Assembly (NCBI GenBank): GCA_019416455.1
Contig: DXXG01000005.1
Location: forward strand, 1 to 64,000
Reading direction: 5' to 3'
Source of the DNA: Clostridiales bacterium
Lineage (GTDB): Bacteria > Bacillota > Clostridia > Oscillospirales > Acutalibacteraceae
Length of the DNA stretch: 64,000 nt
The notes below the pieces were generated by a model. That model did no database searches. It saw only the letters and a list, made by a program, of their open reading frames with translations, and was not told the origin of the DNA. The translations under genes and the position numbers were made by a program. Of the stretch, positions 8,464-18,800 are shown one piece after another (the first letter of the stretch is position 1; each line of letters begins with the position of its first letter).

Positions 8464-9417
8464 ATGTCTCAAGCAAGCAAAACCATAGGCCGCGAAAATT
8501 CAAGCGGCAGTATCCGAAAAAGACGGCAAGGGAAATTATTGTTTTTCATGATCCTCCCTTTTCTTATATTAAATTTCCTGTTCGCCTACTTTCCCCTTCA
8601 CGGTTGGATCTACGCCTTTTTCGACTACCGGGCGCCTTTGAAGCTGAGCCAATGTGAGTTTGTGGGACTCAAATGGTTCACCATGCTGTTTTCCAACCCC
8701 ACCCAGATGACTCAGCTTGGTCAGGTGATGATCAACACCTTCGCCATGAGCCTGCTGAACATTGCCACCTCCATTCTGCCTTTGATCTTCGCCATTTTTT
8801 TAAGCGAGATCCAAAGCAAATGGTTCCGCAAATCCGTCCAGACCCTGACCACTCTGCCCAACTTCATCAGCTGGGTTCTGGTCTACTCCGTAGCTTTCAG
8901 CCTCTTCTCCAACTCCGGCATGGTGAACAGCGTTTTACAGCAGCTGGGCATCATCTCCGAGCCCTTGAAATTCTTGGACAGTGACAGCCACACTTGGCTT
9001 TCCATGATCCTTTGGAGCACCTGGAAAGGACTTGGATGGAACGCCATTATGTATCTGGCTGCCATCACCGGCATCGATCCCGGCTTATATGAAGCGGCAA
9101 AGATCGACGGCGCTGGACGTTTTCGGCTCATGTTTCACATCACGCTGCCGGAACTTCTCCCCACATTCTTTGTGCTGCTGATGCTCTCCATCGCCAACTT
9201 CCTCAACAACGGCATGGATCAGTATTATGTGTTCCAGAATTCCTTCAACAAGACCCACATTCAGGTTTTGGACCTCTATGTGTACAACATCGGCATCACC
9301 GGCGGGAGTTTCTCCCTTTCCACCGCCATCGGCATGCTGAAGAGCCTGGTCAGCATCGTACTGCTGACAGTGGTGAACTTTGCGTCAAAACGCATCCGGG
9401 GCGAGTCTCTCATTTAA
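8464..9417 (+). CDS. lplB: Sugar ABC transporter permease, LplB type
   Basis: A 317-residue inner-membrane permease of the CUT1 carbohydrate importer class, with about six membrane segments starting at residue 25 (LLFFMILPFLILNFLFAYFP). The EAA loop that contacts the ATPase reads EAAKIDGAGRFRLMFHITLP (residues about 210-229). GAGGTGAGG precedes the ATG. It is the first gene of a permease-permease-binding protein operon. No ATPase gene is present, as is common for this class, which borrows a shared MsmX-like ATPase. The substrate is probably a plant-derived oligosaccharide, from the neighbouring hydrolases. Confidence 0.92.
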   Translation: MSQASKTIGRENSSGSIRKRRQGKLLFFMILPFLILNFLFAYFPLHGWIYAFFDYRAPLKLSQCEFVGLKWFTMLFSNPTQMTQLGQVMINTFAMSLLNIATSILPLIFAIFLSEIQSKWFRKSVQTLTTLPNFISWVLVYSVAFSLFSNSGMVNSVLQQLGIISEPLKFLDSDSHTWLSMILWSTWKGLGWNAIMYLAAITGIDPGLYEAAKIDGAGRFRLMFHITLPELLPTFFVLLMLSIANFLNNGMDQYYVFQNSFNKTHIQVLDLYVYNIGITGGSFSLSTAIGMLKSLVSIVLLTVVNFASKRIRGESLI

Positions 9418-9442
9418 CTTTGAAAGAATGGAAGGGAATAGT

Positions 9443-10369
9443 ATGACATCCAACATTGCATCTAAAAAGAGAAAGATCTCTAAAGGGGACCTGCTTTTCA
9501 ACATCATCAACTACTCCGTGTTCGCTCTGTTCACGTTGATCTGCGTTTACCCCTTCTACTACTTGATCATCAACACCATCAGCGCCAACAACCTCAGCGC
9601 CAATGGTTCCATCAATTTCTTCCCCCAGCAGATCCACTTTCAAAACTATATCGATGTTTTGCAGCTGGACGGACTGCTGACTTCCACCTGGATCTCCGTT
9701 GCCAGAACAGTCTTGGGCACTTTCTGCACGGTGTTCGCCTCCGCGTTCCTGGGGTTCATGTTCACTCAGCAAGACCTTTGGAAACGCAAGCTCTGGTACC
9801 GGATGATCGTGGGGTCCATGTATTTCAATGCCGGCTTGATCCCCATGTACCTGACCATGTACAATCTTCATCTGACCAACACCTTCTGGGTCTATGTGAT
9901 CCCGGCTATCGTACAGCCCTTTAACATCATCCTGGTCAAGACCTATATGGAATCCCTCCCCCCGGCCCTTCAGGAAGCGGCTGAGATCGACGGTGCGGGC
10001 GTGTTCACCATTTTCCTGCGGATCGTTCTCCCCACCTCCACCCCCATTATGGCCACCATTGCCATTTTCGCCGCGGTAGGACAATGGAACTCCTTCCAGG
10101 ACACCTTGCTCTACGTCACAGACCAGAAACTGTTCTCCCTTCAATACCTGCTGTATCAGTACATCAACCAGTCCAACTCCCTGGCTACCTTGATGCGCAG
10201 CAGTTCTGGCGGCACCTCCATCAATACCGCCGCCCTGGCCACACAGCAAACCTCCACCTCCGTGCGGATGACCGTTTCCGTCATTGTGGTGATCCCCATC
10301 TTGTTCGTGTATTCCATCTTCCAAAAATACTTTGTCAAGGGTATTATGATCGGCTCTGTAAAGGGCTGA
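9443..10369 (+). CDS. lplC: Sugar ABC transporter permease, LplC/YtcP type
   Basis: A 308-residue second CUT1 permease with about six membrane segments. The EAA loop is QEAAEIDGAGVFTIFLRIVLP (about 182-202). VKGIMIGSVKG at the C-terminus is the characteristic ending of the LplC/YtcP branch. The start at 9443 has GGAAGGGA five bases upstream, while upstream in-frame ATGs at 9380 and 9428 lack good sites. It pairs with LplB to form the membrane channel. Confidence 0.92.
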   Translation: MTSNIASKKRKISKGDLLFNIINYSVFALFTLICVYPFYYLIINTISANNLSANGSINFFPQQIHFQNYIDVLQLDGLLTSTWISVARTVLGTFCTVFASAFLGFMFTQQDLWKRKLWYRMIVGSMYFNAGLIPMYLTMYNLHLTNTFWVYVIPAIVQPFNIILVKTYMESLPPALQEAAEIDGAGVFTIFLRIVLPTSTPIMATIAIFAAVGQWNSFQDTLLYVTDQKLFSLQYLLYQYINQSNSLATLMRSSSGGTSINTAALATQQTSTSVRMTVSVIVVIPILFVYSIFQKYFVKGIMIGSVKG

Positions 10370-10405
10370 CACTCAATACACATTTCTCTTAAGGAGGACG
10401 AAAAA

Positions 10406-12232
10406 ATGTTGAAGAAGCTCACAAGCGCATTGCTGTGCGTCGCTATGCTTGCCTCCATCATCGGCGGCTGCTCCGACAGCACCAGCAGTTCCGGAAGCAG
10501 CGGGGACACCAGTTCCTCTGGCGCGTCTCAATCCTCGGAAAGCTCGGAGGGTACCGCTGAAGCGTCCGAAACCACCTACGATGAATTTCTCACCATCGAC
10601 GTCTATGACGCTCAAGCCAACTATTCCGGCATCCAGGGCGGCTGGGTCGGAGAGATCATCAAAGAGAAGTTCAACATGGAGCTGAACATCATTTCCGAGG
10701 ACGGCAGCACTTTCCAGACACGAAGCGCCGCAGGCAATCTGGGTGACATCGTTCTGGCTTCCGCTCAGGGCGGTCAGCTTCAGGACCTGGTCACGGCTGG
10801 GCTGATCCAGGACATGACCCCTTACCTGGACGGTCAGGAGACTCTGGAATCTTACATGAACGCCATTGAGACCACCAGCAGCCTGGTGGAGGAGGATGGT
10901 CTGTGGGCCGTTCCCTCTGAGGTATCCACCCGCAGCGCCACGGAGCCTTTGGGCGGCACCGATCCCAACAGCGGCGCGTACATCCGCTGGGACCTGTACA
11001 AAGAACTGGGCTACCCGGAAATGGAGACCTTGGAAGACCTGCTCCCCGTGCTCCAGGACATGCAGGAAATCGCAGGCACCAGTGATTCCGGCCAGCCTGT
11101 CTACGCCATCTCCCTGTTCAAGGATTGGGACAGCAACGGCATGGGCAACGCCGGCGCCTTCACCTCTTGGTACGGCTACGACAGCGTCAATTACGCCATG
11201 TTCAAGGCGGACGGTTCCGGAGAGATCGAGGACATGCTGTCGAAAGACTCTGAATACATGCGCGCTCTGAAGTTCCTGTTCCAGGCCAACCAAATGGGCC
11301 TGGTAGATCCCGAATCCACCACGCAGAACTATGACACGCTGGTAGGCAAATATCAGGACGGTTCCGTGCTGCTGGGCCTCTTCCCCTGGATGAGCGCCAC
11401 TTACTACAACACCGACGCTCACCTGTCCGAAGGCAAAGGCATGTACATGGCCGAGATCAAGGACCAGACCATCCGTCAGTGGGGCTGCTACGACGAGGGC
11501 AACACTGAGATCGTGGCCATGGTAGGCAGCAAGGCTCAGGATCCCCAGCGCATGGTGGATTTCATCAACTGGCTGTACTCTTCCGAGGGTATTTCCGTTT
11601 GCGTCAGCCGTTACTGCGGACCTGAAAACGTTCTGTACACAGTGGAGGACGATGGCCCTGTTCTGACCGATCTGGGCAAAGAGTGCTTCATCGACGGCGA
11701 TGGGACCATGCCTGAAGAATACGGCGGCGGTTCCTGGCTGGACGGCTCCGCTCAGTTCAGCTACAAGATCGTCTCCGCAGGCGAGATCAACCCTGATACT
11801 GGCTATACTTATGACCCCACTCTGTGGGATTCCTACTCCGAACTGAACACCAACCCCGTACTGGAGGATTGGCAGGAGCACATGGGCGCAACCAACCCTG
11901 TGGAATATATCAACGAAAACGGTCAGGCCATGACTTCTCCCGGCATCAGCTTTGTCAGCGAGCCTGATTCCACTGAGATCGAAACTCTCCGTTCCCAGAT
12001 CAACTCCGTGGTGGTGGAGAACTCCTGGAAAGCTGTGTTCGCCTCTTCCGAAGAGGAATTTGATTCCTACATCGACAATATGATCGAGACCGCCAACGGT
12101 CTGGGCTACGCCGATGTATTCGCGGTGGACAAGGCCAACGCGGAAGCGAGAAACGGGCACAGTGGGCTGAAAAGACAGATTCTTGATCCTTTCCACTTTT
12201 TGAAATCACTTTCTCATCTGGCATCCATATAG
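10406..12232 (+). CDS. Sugar-binding lipoprotein of the importer, likely C-terminal frameshift
   Basis: This reads as a 608-residue extracellular solute-binding protein of the LplA/YtcQ type. A lipoprotein signal ends at the lipobox IIGGC (Cys23), followed by a Ser-rich linker and a two-lobed binding domain. AAGGAGG precedes the ATG. The last 29 residues look unnatural: after DKANAEA the frame runs through 3' sequence to a stop touching the terminator. The other frame from 12148 reads EKRAQWAEKTDS and stops at TGA 12184-12186, a far better ending. One base seems to be missing near 12146. The protein is otherwise intact and probably works, or this is a sequence error. Confidence 0.85.
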   Translation: MLKKLTSALLCVAMLASIIGGCSDSTSSSGSSGDTSSSGASQSSESSEGTAEASETTYDEFLTIDVYDAQANYSGIQGGWVGEIIKEKFNMELNIISEDGSTFQTRSAAGNLGDIVLASAQGGQLQDLVTAGLIQDMTPYLDGQETLESYMNAIETTSSLVEEDGLWAVPSEVSTRSATEPLGGTDPNSGAYIRWDLYKELGYPEMETLEDLLPVLQDMQEIAGTSDSGQPVYAISLFKDWDSNGMGNAGAFTSWYGYDSVNYAMFKADGSGEIEDMLSKDSEYMRALKFLFQANQMGLVDPESTTQNYDTLVGKYQDGSVLLGLFPWMSATYYNTDAHLSEGKGMYMAEIKDQTIRQWGCYDEGNTEIVAMVGSKAQDPQRMVDFINWLYSSEGISVCVSRYCGPENVLYTVEDDGPVLTDLGKECFIDGDGTMPEEYGGGSWLDGSAQFSYKIVSAGEINPDTGYTYDPTLWDSYSELNTNPVLEDWQEHMGATNPVEYINENGQAMTSPGISFVSEPDSTEIETLRSQINSVVVENSWKAVFASSEEEFDSYIDNMIETANGLGYADVFAVDKANAEARNGHSGLKRQILDPFHFLKSLSHLASI

Positions 12233-12268
12233 AAAGGCCCCCCGGCAACTCGCCGAGGGGCCTTTCGG
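12233..12268. terminator. Bidirectional terminator after the importer operon
   Basis: AAAGGCCCC at 12233-12241 plus CGGC pairs with GCCGAGGGGCCTTT at 12252-12265, with T-rich sequence beyond. It separates the importer operon from the opposing sensor kinase. Confidence 0.85.
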
Positions 12269-12318
12269 TTTTCCACGTTTGCCTCGTACTCTGTGGAAAA
12301 TAAGAGGGGCATTTCATA

Positions 12319-14118
12319 TTACAAGGGGAGCAAAGGCAGCAGCAATGTGGCGCAAGTGCCTTCTCCTTCCCTGCTCTCCAGAGAGAATCCAAATTCATCT
12401 CCGTAAAACAGTTTGATCCGCTGGTAGATGTTGAATAGGCCAATATTGTAGGTGACCATCTCCCCATCGCTTCCAGCGATATGGCTGCGCAGACGCTCCA
12501 TTTCCTCCTGGGTGATCCCCACGCCGTTATCCTCGATGCGGATCACAAGACGCCTGTTTTCTTCCTGAGGCTCTACGGAAATGCGGATCATCCCTTTGCG
12601 GGGGCTTTCCTTGATCCCATGAGAAACAGCGTTTTCCACAATGGGTTGGAGCAGCAAGGGCAGGATCTGATACTGAGACGGCTGGAAGTCGTCGGGGACC
12701 TCCACGGAGTAATTCACTTTATCGTCAAACCGCAGCTTTTGGATCGCCAGATAATTCTTTACATAGTCCAACTCTTTGGCCAAGGTAGTTTGAGAGGTTC
12801 CGGTATTCTCCAACACATACCGCATAGTCTTTCCAAACAGGGCCGTGGCGCCCGCCACGTCTTTCGATCCCTCACAGAGAGCCATCATGCGGATTGTCTC
12901 CAGCGTGTTGTAGATAAAATGGGGATTAATCTGACTTGCCAGCAGTTTGAATTCCATTTTCTGCTGTCGGTTGACCAACTCCTGTTCTTTCAGCTGAGAC
13001 AAGTAGATCTTGGCCTGCTGCTCTTTCACGTTGGCGATCATGTTTTGCAAGTCCACGAAAATGACGGAAAGCTCATCGTCTCCCTTGAAGGGCTCAATGG
13101 CGTTGAAATCTCCCCGGGCAGCGTCATGCATGGCGTTTTTCAGATGATTCACCCTTCGCGTGAAGTACTTGGTGAACACCAAGATCATCATACAGGGCAC
13201 TACCACAGAAATGGCAAGCACCGTCATGCTGAGAAGCAGGAAATTTGAAATATAGCCGGGAGCGGCAAAATCCAGAGAGACGAAATACAGGGTGAAATCG
13301 TCGGCTTTATAAGGTGTGAAACTGGAAATATAAGAATAGCCTTCCCGACCTTGATACTCCAATTTTCCGCTGCTTTGGAACAGCTTTGTGTCATAGTCGA
13401 TAGGAGCGGTCTCCTGGGTACCCTGGAGGGAGCGCTGGGTACAGAAAAAGATAGGGTCCTGGTTGATGGAAACCGAGATAAACAGGTTGTTGTTCTGGAT
13501 CCTGTTTTTCACGTGATTGTTGCTCATGCGGATCACCAAGATGGCAGGCTCCTGCTGATCGGTAAAGGGAAAAGAGCGGACCATGGTCAGTTCCGGATCT
13601 CCACCCCCGGATTGATCGGAAGCACTGCTTTCCCAATAAACGCTCCCTGGGATCTCCACTTTCTCAAACCACTCCTTCACCTGCTCCGTGGAAGCGGATT
13701 GGATATACCCTGAGGTGGGAAATTGAGCATTGGCAGAATAGACGCGGATGGATGAGATAGAAGCGTTATTGGAAAACGTGGTGGTCAGCCGGTTATATCC
13801 GTTGCAGGCAGACCGTACTTCCTGCTCGGAAGTATAGTCCCCTTGCAGGATCTCCCGCAGCTGGGAATCCATCAGGATGTCCTCGGAGATATTGTAAAAA
13901 TTCAAAGTGGCGTCGAACAGGATGGACCTGGCCCGGGTATTGTCCGACTCAAGCTGTTGGTAAGCTCTGTCGTGCAGGATATTCACCGTCTGCTTCATGG
14001 TGAACAACCCCAGCACCAAAACGGGAAACACGATCGTCAGACAGAAAACCAGGTAGATCTGGTTTCGGATCTTCAAGTGGCTCAAAAAGGGGATGTGACG
14101 GACCTTCTTCTGAAGCAC
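12319..14118 (-). CDS. yesM: YesM-family sensor histidine kinase
   Basis: A 599-residue membrane kinase. Membrane segments lie at about 20-40 and 290-315 and enclose an extracellular sensing domain of about 250 residues. A HAMP linker follows (about 316-365). The His_kinase signature SQINPHFIYNTLETIRMM carries the phospho-acceptor H400. N-box (IVENAVSHGIKES) and G-box (RIEDNGVGIT) motifs complete the ATPase domain. The start is GTG at 14118, two bases after the YesN stop, with AAAGGGGGG upstream. YesM kinases typically sense oligosaccharides or a loaded binding protein and control adjacent LplABC importers, as is likely here. Confidence 0.93.
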   Translation of the reverse strand: MLQKKVRHIPFLSHLKIRNQIYLVFCLTIVFPVLVLGLFTMKQTVNILHDRAYQQLESDNTRARSILFDATLNFYNISEDILMDSQLREILQGDYTSEQEVRSACNGYNRLTTTFSNNASISSIRVYSANAQFPTSGYIQSASTEQVKEWFEKVEIPGSVYWESSASDQSGGGDPELTMVRSFPFTDQQEPAILVIRMSNNHVKNRIQNNNLFISVSINQDPIFFCTQRSLQGTQETAPIDYDTKLFQSSGKLEYQGREGYSYISSFTPYKADDFTLYFVSLDFAAPGYISNFLLLSMTVLAISVVVPCMMILVFTKYFTRRVNHLKNAMHDAARGDFNAIEPFKGDDELSVIFVDLQNMIANVKEQQAKIYLSQLKEQELVNRQQKMEFKLLASQINPHFIYNTLETIRMMALCEGSKDVAGATALFGKTMRYVLENTGTSQTTLAKELDYVKNYLAIQKLRFDDKVNYSVEVPDDFQPSQYQILPLLLQPIVENAVSHGIKESPRKGMIRISVEPQEENRRLVIRIEDNGVGITQEEMERLRSHIAGSDGEMVTYNIGLFNIYQRIKLFYGDEFGFSLESREGEGTCATLLLPLLPL

Positions 14119-14120
14119 CC

Positions 14121-15674
14121 TCAGCCCCCCTTTATCTGTTTTCTGTATTCCGCGGGGCTGACCCCCTCGTATTTTTTAAATTTGGTGGAGAAATAGTCCA
14201 CATTGCTGTACCCCACCTTGTCCGCCACCTCGTAGATCTTTAAATCTCCTCTCTGCAACAGCTCTTTGGAATTGCGGATGCGCAGCTGGTCCAAGTACGT
14301 GTTGAAGCTCTTCCCTGTTTTCTGTTTGAAAAGCTTGCCCAAATAGGAGCAGTTATAGCCAAACAGAGGCGCGATGTTCTCCAGCTTCAGAGGATTCATG
14401 TAATTGTGATCGATATAGTGGAGGATGTCATCCAAAACGCTATCTTTGGTATAATGACCGATACAGCTCATGATCAGCTCAAACTGCTCGGAAAAGAACT
14501 GGATCACCTCATAGAGATACCGGCGGCTCTGGATATAATCCATCACCCAGCTGTTGGATGGAAAGGGAATGGTGACATTGCTGTACAGCCGTATGATCTG
14601 GCCCTTGATCTGCAAATACAGATCCGTCAGGAAGTAGAGCGTCTCCTTCTGGTCATAGCGGACATTGGACAAACGCTCTTCCAGCTCCCGCAATTTCTCT
14701 GCCAACATGTTCCTGTTAAAGCTCTGCAAATACCGCAGCATCAGCCCGCAATATTCCTCGATCAGAGCCGCGTCCAGCGCCATAGGGGATGCTGTTTCCT
14801 TGGGCAGCTGCTCATATCCCACAACGTGCTGTTTCTGCTCGCTGAAAAACTTCCGGGAAAGGAGCAGATCTGCGTCCTCGTAGGAAAGATGGATCTCCGC
14901 CAAAGCTGAGACCGGCCGGCCATAGGTCATAAACACCGTATCCAAGGCGGTGGGAAGGGAATTGCTGGACTGTTCCCAGTACCCTTCGATCAAGGAACGA
15001 AACCGCTGGATCATACTCTCTCCTTTGAGGAGGACCGCCTGAACATGACCGATGGTGATCTGGTCGAACAGATGCTGCTCCCGGTTATTGACCCGCAAAA
15101 ACCTTTCAAAGGAGAAACTTGTCCCCTCTTGCTGGGACAAGTCCTTTTCGTAAAGCACCACCTGATACGGCACAGAAGCGGCTGTAATATCCACCAGATC
15201 CAGCAGAGCCACATGGGAGGGATCCAAAAACAGGTCTCGGAGGATAGTTTCCCTGGCCCGCTGATAATAGTTGGAAGCGGCCGCCTTTTTTCGGGATTCC
15301 TCGGCGATCTCCTTTTGCAGCTTTATCAGGACCTGTTCCAGCTCCTGCTCGTCAATAGGCTTTGTGAGATAATATTCCACCCCCAGACGGATGGCTTCCT
15401 GGGCGTATTTGAAATCGGAATAGCCGCTGAGGATGATCACTTTCCCTGAAAATCCTTGCTCTCTGGCCCGCTGGATCACCTCCAACCCGGACCATTTGGG
15501 CATGCTGATGTCTAACAGCACCACGTCAGGCTTTTGGATTGCCATGAACGAAACGGCCTCTCCCCCATCGGCGGCCTCTCCGGCGATCTGATATCCCAAC
15601 GCTTCCCAATCCACGATATTTCTCAATCCTTTGCGGATCTTTTGTTCATCGTCGGCGATCAGAATGCGAAGCAT
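14121..15674 (-). CDS. yesN: YesN-family response regulator (REC + AraC HTH)
   Basis: A 517-residue regulator. The receiver domain (1-120) has acidic DDE at 8-10, phospho-acceptor D55 in VVLLDISMP and K in YYLTKP. A long linker region is followed by a C-terminal AraC-type double HTH (about 410-515, ending YFSTKFKKYEGVSPAEYRKQ). AAAGGAGGAAAGG before the ATG at 15674 decides the start over an upstream ATG at 15773, which lies before the promoter. It is transcribed with yesM from a strong promoter. Its likely targets are the importer operon and the flanking galactosidase genes. Confidence 0.93.
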   Translation of the reverse strand: MLRILIADDEQKIRKGLRNIVDWEALGYQIAGEAADGGEAVSFMAIQKPDVVLLDISMPKWSGLEVIQRAREQGFSGKVIILSGYSDFKYAQEAIRLGVEYYLTKPIDEQELEQVLIKLQKEIAEESRKKAAASNYYQRARETILRDLFLDPSHVALLDLVDITAASVPYQVVLYEKDLSQQEGTSFSFERFLRVNNREQHLFDQITIGHVQAVLLKGESMIQRFRSLIEGYWEQSSNSLPTALDTVFMTYGRPVSALAEIHLSYEDADLLLSRKFFSEQKQHVVGYEQLPKETASPMALDAALIEEYCGLMLRYLQSFNRNMLAEKLRELEERLSNVRYDQKETLYFLTDLYLQIKGQIIRLYSNVTIPFPSNSWVMDYIQSRRYLYEVIQFFSEQFELIMSCIGHYTKDSVLDDILHYIDHNYMNPLKLENIAPLFGYNCSYLGKLFKQKTGKSFNTYLDQLRIRNSKELLQRGDLKIYEVADKVGYSNVDYFSTKFKKYEGVSPAEYRKQIKGG

Positions 15675-15704
15675 GGACCTTTCCTCCTTTTGTTCATGGT
15701 TTTC

Positions 15705-15734
15705 ATCATACAATATTGTGAAAAAATTTGTCAA
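15705..15734 (-). promoter_or_regulatory. Sigma-A promoter for yesNM
   Basis: On the minus strand TTGACA is followed by an 18-base spacer and TATGAT, ending about 30 bases before the yesN ATG. Confidence 0.75.
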
Positions 15735-15789
15735 CAACCGCCCCGGCATTTCCCAAATTATCAAAGGAAACATATCTAAAAATAAAGGA

Positions 15790-15848
15790 TTTTTTCAGGA
15801 CCTGCGTCCATGAAAAAAGGCCGGACATAAAATGCCCAGCCTTTTATT
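15790..15848 (-). terminator. Terminator after the GH2 gene, with a second hairpin
   Basis: On the minus strand, AAAAGGC...GGCCTTTTTT (15848-15813) forms an imperfect stem ending in a T run, just after the GH2 stop. It overlaps a second hairpin at 15790-15818 (TTTTTTCAGGAC with GTCC-A-TGAAAAAA, loop CTGC, one bulged A). The two share the A/T tract, so they could be alternative structures. Confidence 0.7.
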
Positions 15849-15861
15849 AAGTATAGACCGT

Positions 15862-18800
15862 TTACGGTTTCATCCAAGTGAGCGCGATCTGGTACAGGTA
15901 ATTTCCCTGAGGGATCCGATACTCGGGATGGATGTTTTTGGTCCAGCCTGTATCGCCGCCCAAACCAGCGTGGAATCCGTCGATGGTCAGTTCAACGCCT
16001 TGACTCTCACCCAGCTGATCCTGATAGTCGGCGGCGTCATACTGCTCCACTGTCCAGGGCAGAGCGGAGAAATGGAAGGGCACGCTGCCCGTCACCCGCA
16101 GGCCCCAACCCTGGCTGTCAGTGATCTCTAGCCAGCGAACGTCCTCCCGACCGCCGCACTCACAGGGACGCACGTAAGGCACATGGAATTCCGCCGCAGT
16201 GCCGGAGTATTCTCCCACGAAGGCGGCGCTCTTTCGGTCAGCGTAGCACTCCTGAGGACCTCTGCCGTACCAGCGGATGTTTTCAAAGCCCTTGTCCAGA
16301 TGGAAGCTCTGGCCGATCCGGGGCAGGGTTTCCAAATCCAACCCATTGACCGCCTGGGTGGTGATCTTCATCCCTTTGGCGGTGATCTGATACTCCCGGT
16401 TTACGGTCAGCTTACCCTCGCAGTAAGACAGCCGCTCCTCCAAGATTACGCAGGTCCCCACCTTGGTCACATGGACAGATTCCACCTGAGCCTTCAGCCC
16501 GTCCAAACCAGCTGCCTTCCAGTCGTGACCGTAGCTGTTGTCCCCCTGGCCCTCATCGATGCCGGTGAGCGCCCGGTAGAACCGGTCCTTCACCTGGGAG
16601 AACAGCTCTTTTCCCTCTACCTGGCAGGAAACCAGTCCGCCTTGGGCAGGATCGTAGAGGACTCGCAGTCCTTCCCCTGTTACCAGGATAGCGGATCCTT
16701 CCTCCGTCACTTCCAACGGCTTCTGGGACCAGAGGTCCGCAGTTTCCGAATACACGCCGGTACCTTCCGCAGGCAGTTGCAGCTTATACACCAGATGCCC
16801 CGCCGGCGCCCAGGGAGATTCCTCCTTGGTGGTGACATACAGGTTGCAGAAGGCCTCTCCCTGAACCAACTTCCGGTCATAGGGCAGGTTCAGGACGGTC
16901 TCCCCGCCGGGAACAACACGAACGCCTTCTAAAACGCCTCGCTCCACGGTCTTGCCGTCGCACACCAGCTCCCAGGAAAATTCCAGATCGGACAAGTCGG
17001 AGACAAACTGCTCGTTGTAAAGGTGGTAAGCGCCGCCCATGCCGTGCCAGCTTTCGTATTTCACATAGATCGGCGCCTGGCACACCTTCACTTCCTCGGC
17101 GGCGGGCTTTTCCTCCAGATCCGCGAACACGATACCATTGAGGCACATGTCCGGCACAGGGTCGGCCACGTCCTCTCCGAAAGCTCCTGCGTACCGGAAA
17201 GGAGCCTTGCCGTCCTCTCCCGGCTGGATTAACGCCTTGTCAGCGAAGTCCCACAGGAACCCACCCTGGAACCGAGGGTATTTCCGGATCAGGTCCCAAT
17301 ACAGGGCGAAGTTCCCGTTGCTGTTGCTTTTGGCGTAGGCGTACTCACACATGATAAAGGGCCGTTCATCGTCACTGGCCATGCACTCCTCCACCCAGTC
17401 CTGGGTGGGATACATGGGGGCCAAAATATCGCTGGTACCCTTGAGAGACCCACCGGATTCGTACTGCACCGGACGGTCGTCGTAGAACTTGAGCCAGCCG
17501 TACATAGCCCCATGGTTGGCGCCCACGCCGGACTCGTTGCCCAGGCTCCAAACGATGACGCAGGGGTGGTTTTTGTCCCGCAGGCACATGCGGATGCCCC
17601 GGGCCATGTAGGCGTCGGTCCACCGGGGATCGTCGCTGAGCCCGCCTCCGTAACCATGGGTCTCGATGTTGGCCTCGTCCACCACGTAGAGACCCAGCTC
17701 ATCGCACAGGTCGTAGAAGGCGGTGTCCTTGGGGTAATGGCAAGTACGAACCGCGTTGAAGTTCAGCGCTTTCATCTTTAAAAGCTGAGCCCGAAGCTCC
17801 TCTTTGGACACAGCCCGGCCTGTGTAAGGGCTATGCTCGTGGATGTTGGCGCCCCGGATGATGAGCCGCTTCCGGTTCAGTTCCAAAATACCCTTCCGGA
17901 TACGCACTTCCCGGAATCCCACCCGGCAGCTTTCCAAATCGATGCAGTTTCCTTCCTCGTCCAGCATCTCCAAGGTGAGGGTATACAAAGTGGGGGTCTC
18001 GCAGTTCCACAGCTTGGGGCTCTTCACGGGAATCACTTCTTCCAGCACGTTCAGCGCCTGAAGGTAGAACCCGTACTCGCAAAAACGCTTGGAGACGAAT
18101 TCCGTCACCTGCTCTCCCTTGGGGTCGAACAGGGTGAACCGCACACGGCACTCCCCGAACAGAGGCACGGTCATGTCGGGCCACACCCGTACCCGGAGAG
18201 AAGCCTCCTCCAGAGTCTCCCCAAACCGGGTCTGCACCTGGAAATCCTCCATGTGGCGGGGAGATTTGCAGTAAAGTCCCACGTTCCGGTAAATGCCGTG
18301 GAGGTGCCAATAGTCCTGGTCCTCTAAGTAGCTTTGGGGGCTATACCGGTACACCTTTACCGCCAGCAGGTTGTCCCCAGGCTTCACCAGACTGGTCACG
18401 TCGAATTCGGCATCCAGCTTGCTGTCCTCGGAAAAGCCCGCTTCCTGCCCATTGACAGCCAAGGTGAAGGCGGTCTCCACTCCCCCAAAATGGAGGTACA
18501 TCTTTTTCCCATCCCAGGAGTCGGGCAGCTGGAACTCACGGTAAAAGCACACGGTCAGGTTGTCCTTGGGCACCAGGGGCGCGTTCAGCTTATAGTTGCC
18601 CCGCTCCAGCTCCACTTCAAAGCTGCGGTCCTGTTCTCCCCGGGCAAAGGGGTAGATCACATTGGTGTACACTGGCTTGCCTACTCCATGCATCTCCCAG
18701 CTGGAGGGCACCGGCATGGCGGCCAGATCCTCCAAACCTTTCTCCGGGCTGGCCCAGTCCTGAGGGACCGCTTCCGGCGCGGGATAGGCAGCGTACTTCC

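Noticed and set aside
10373..12196. A 607-codon frame opposite the sugar-binding protein
   Set aside because: No start signal or family motif. The plus-strand frame has a lipoprotein signal, ribosome site and operon context.
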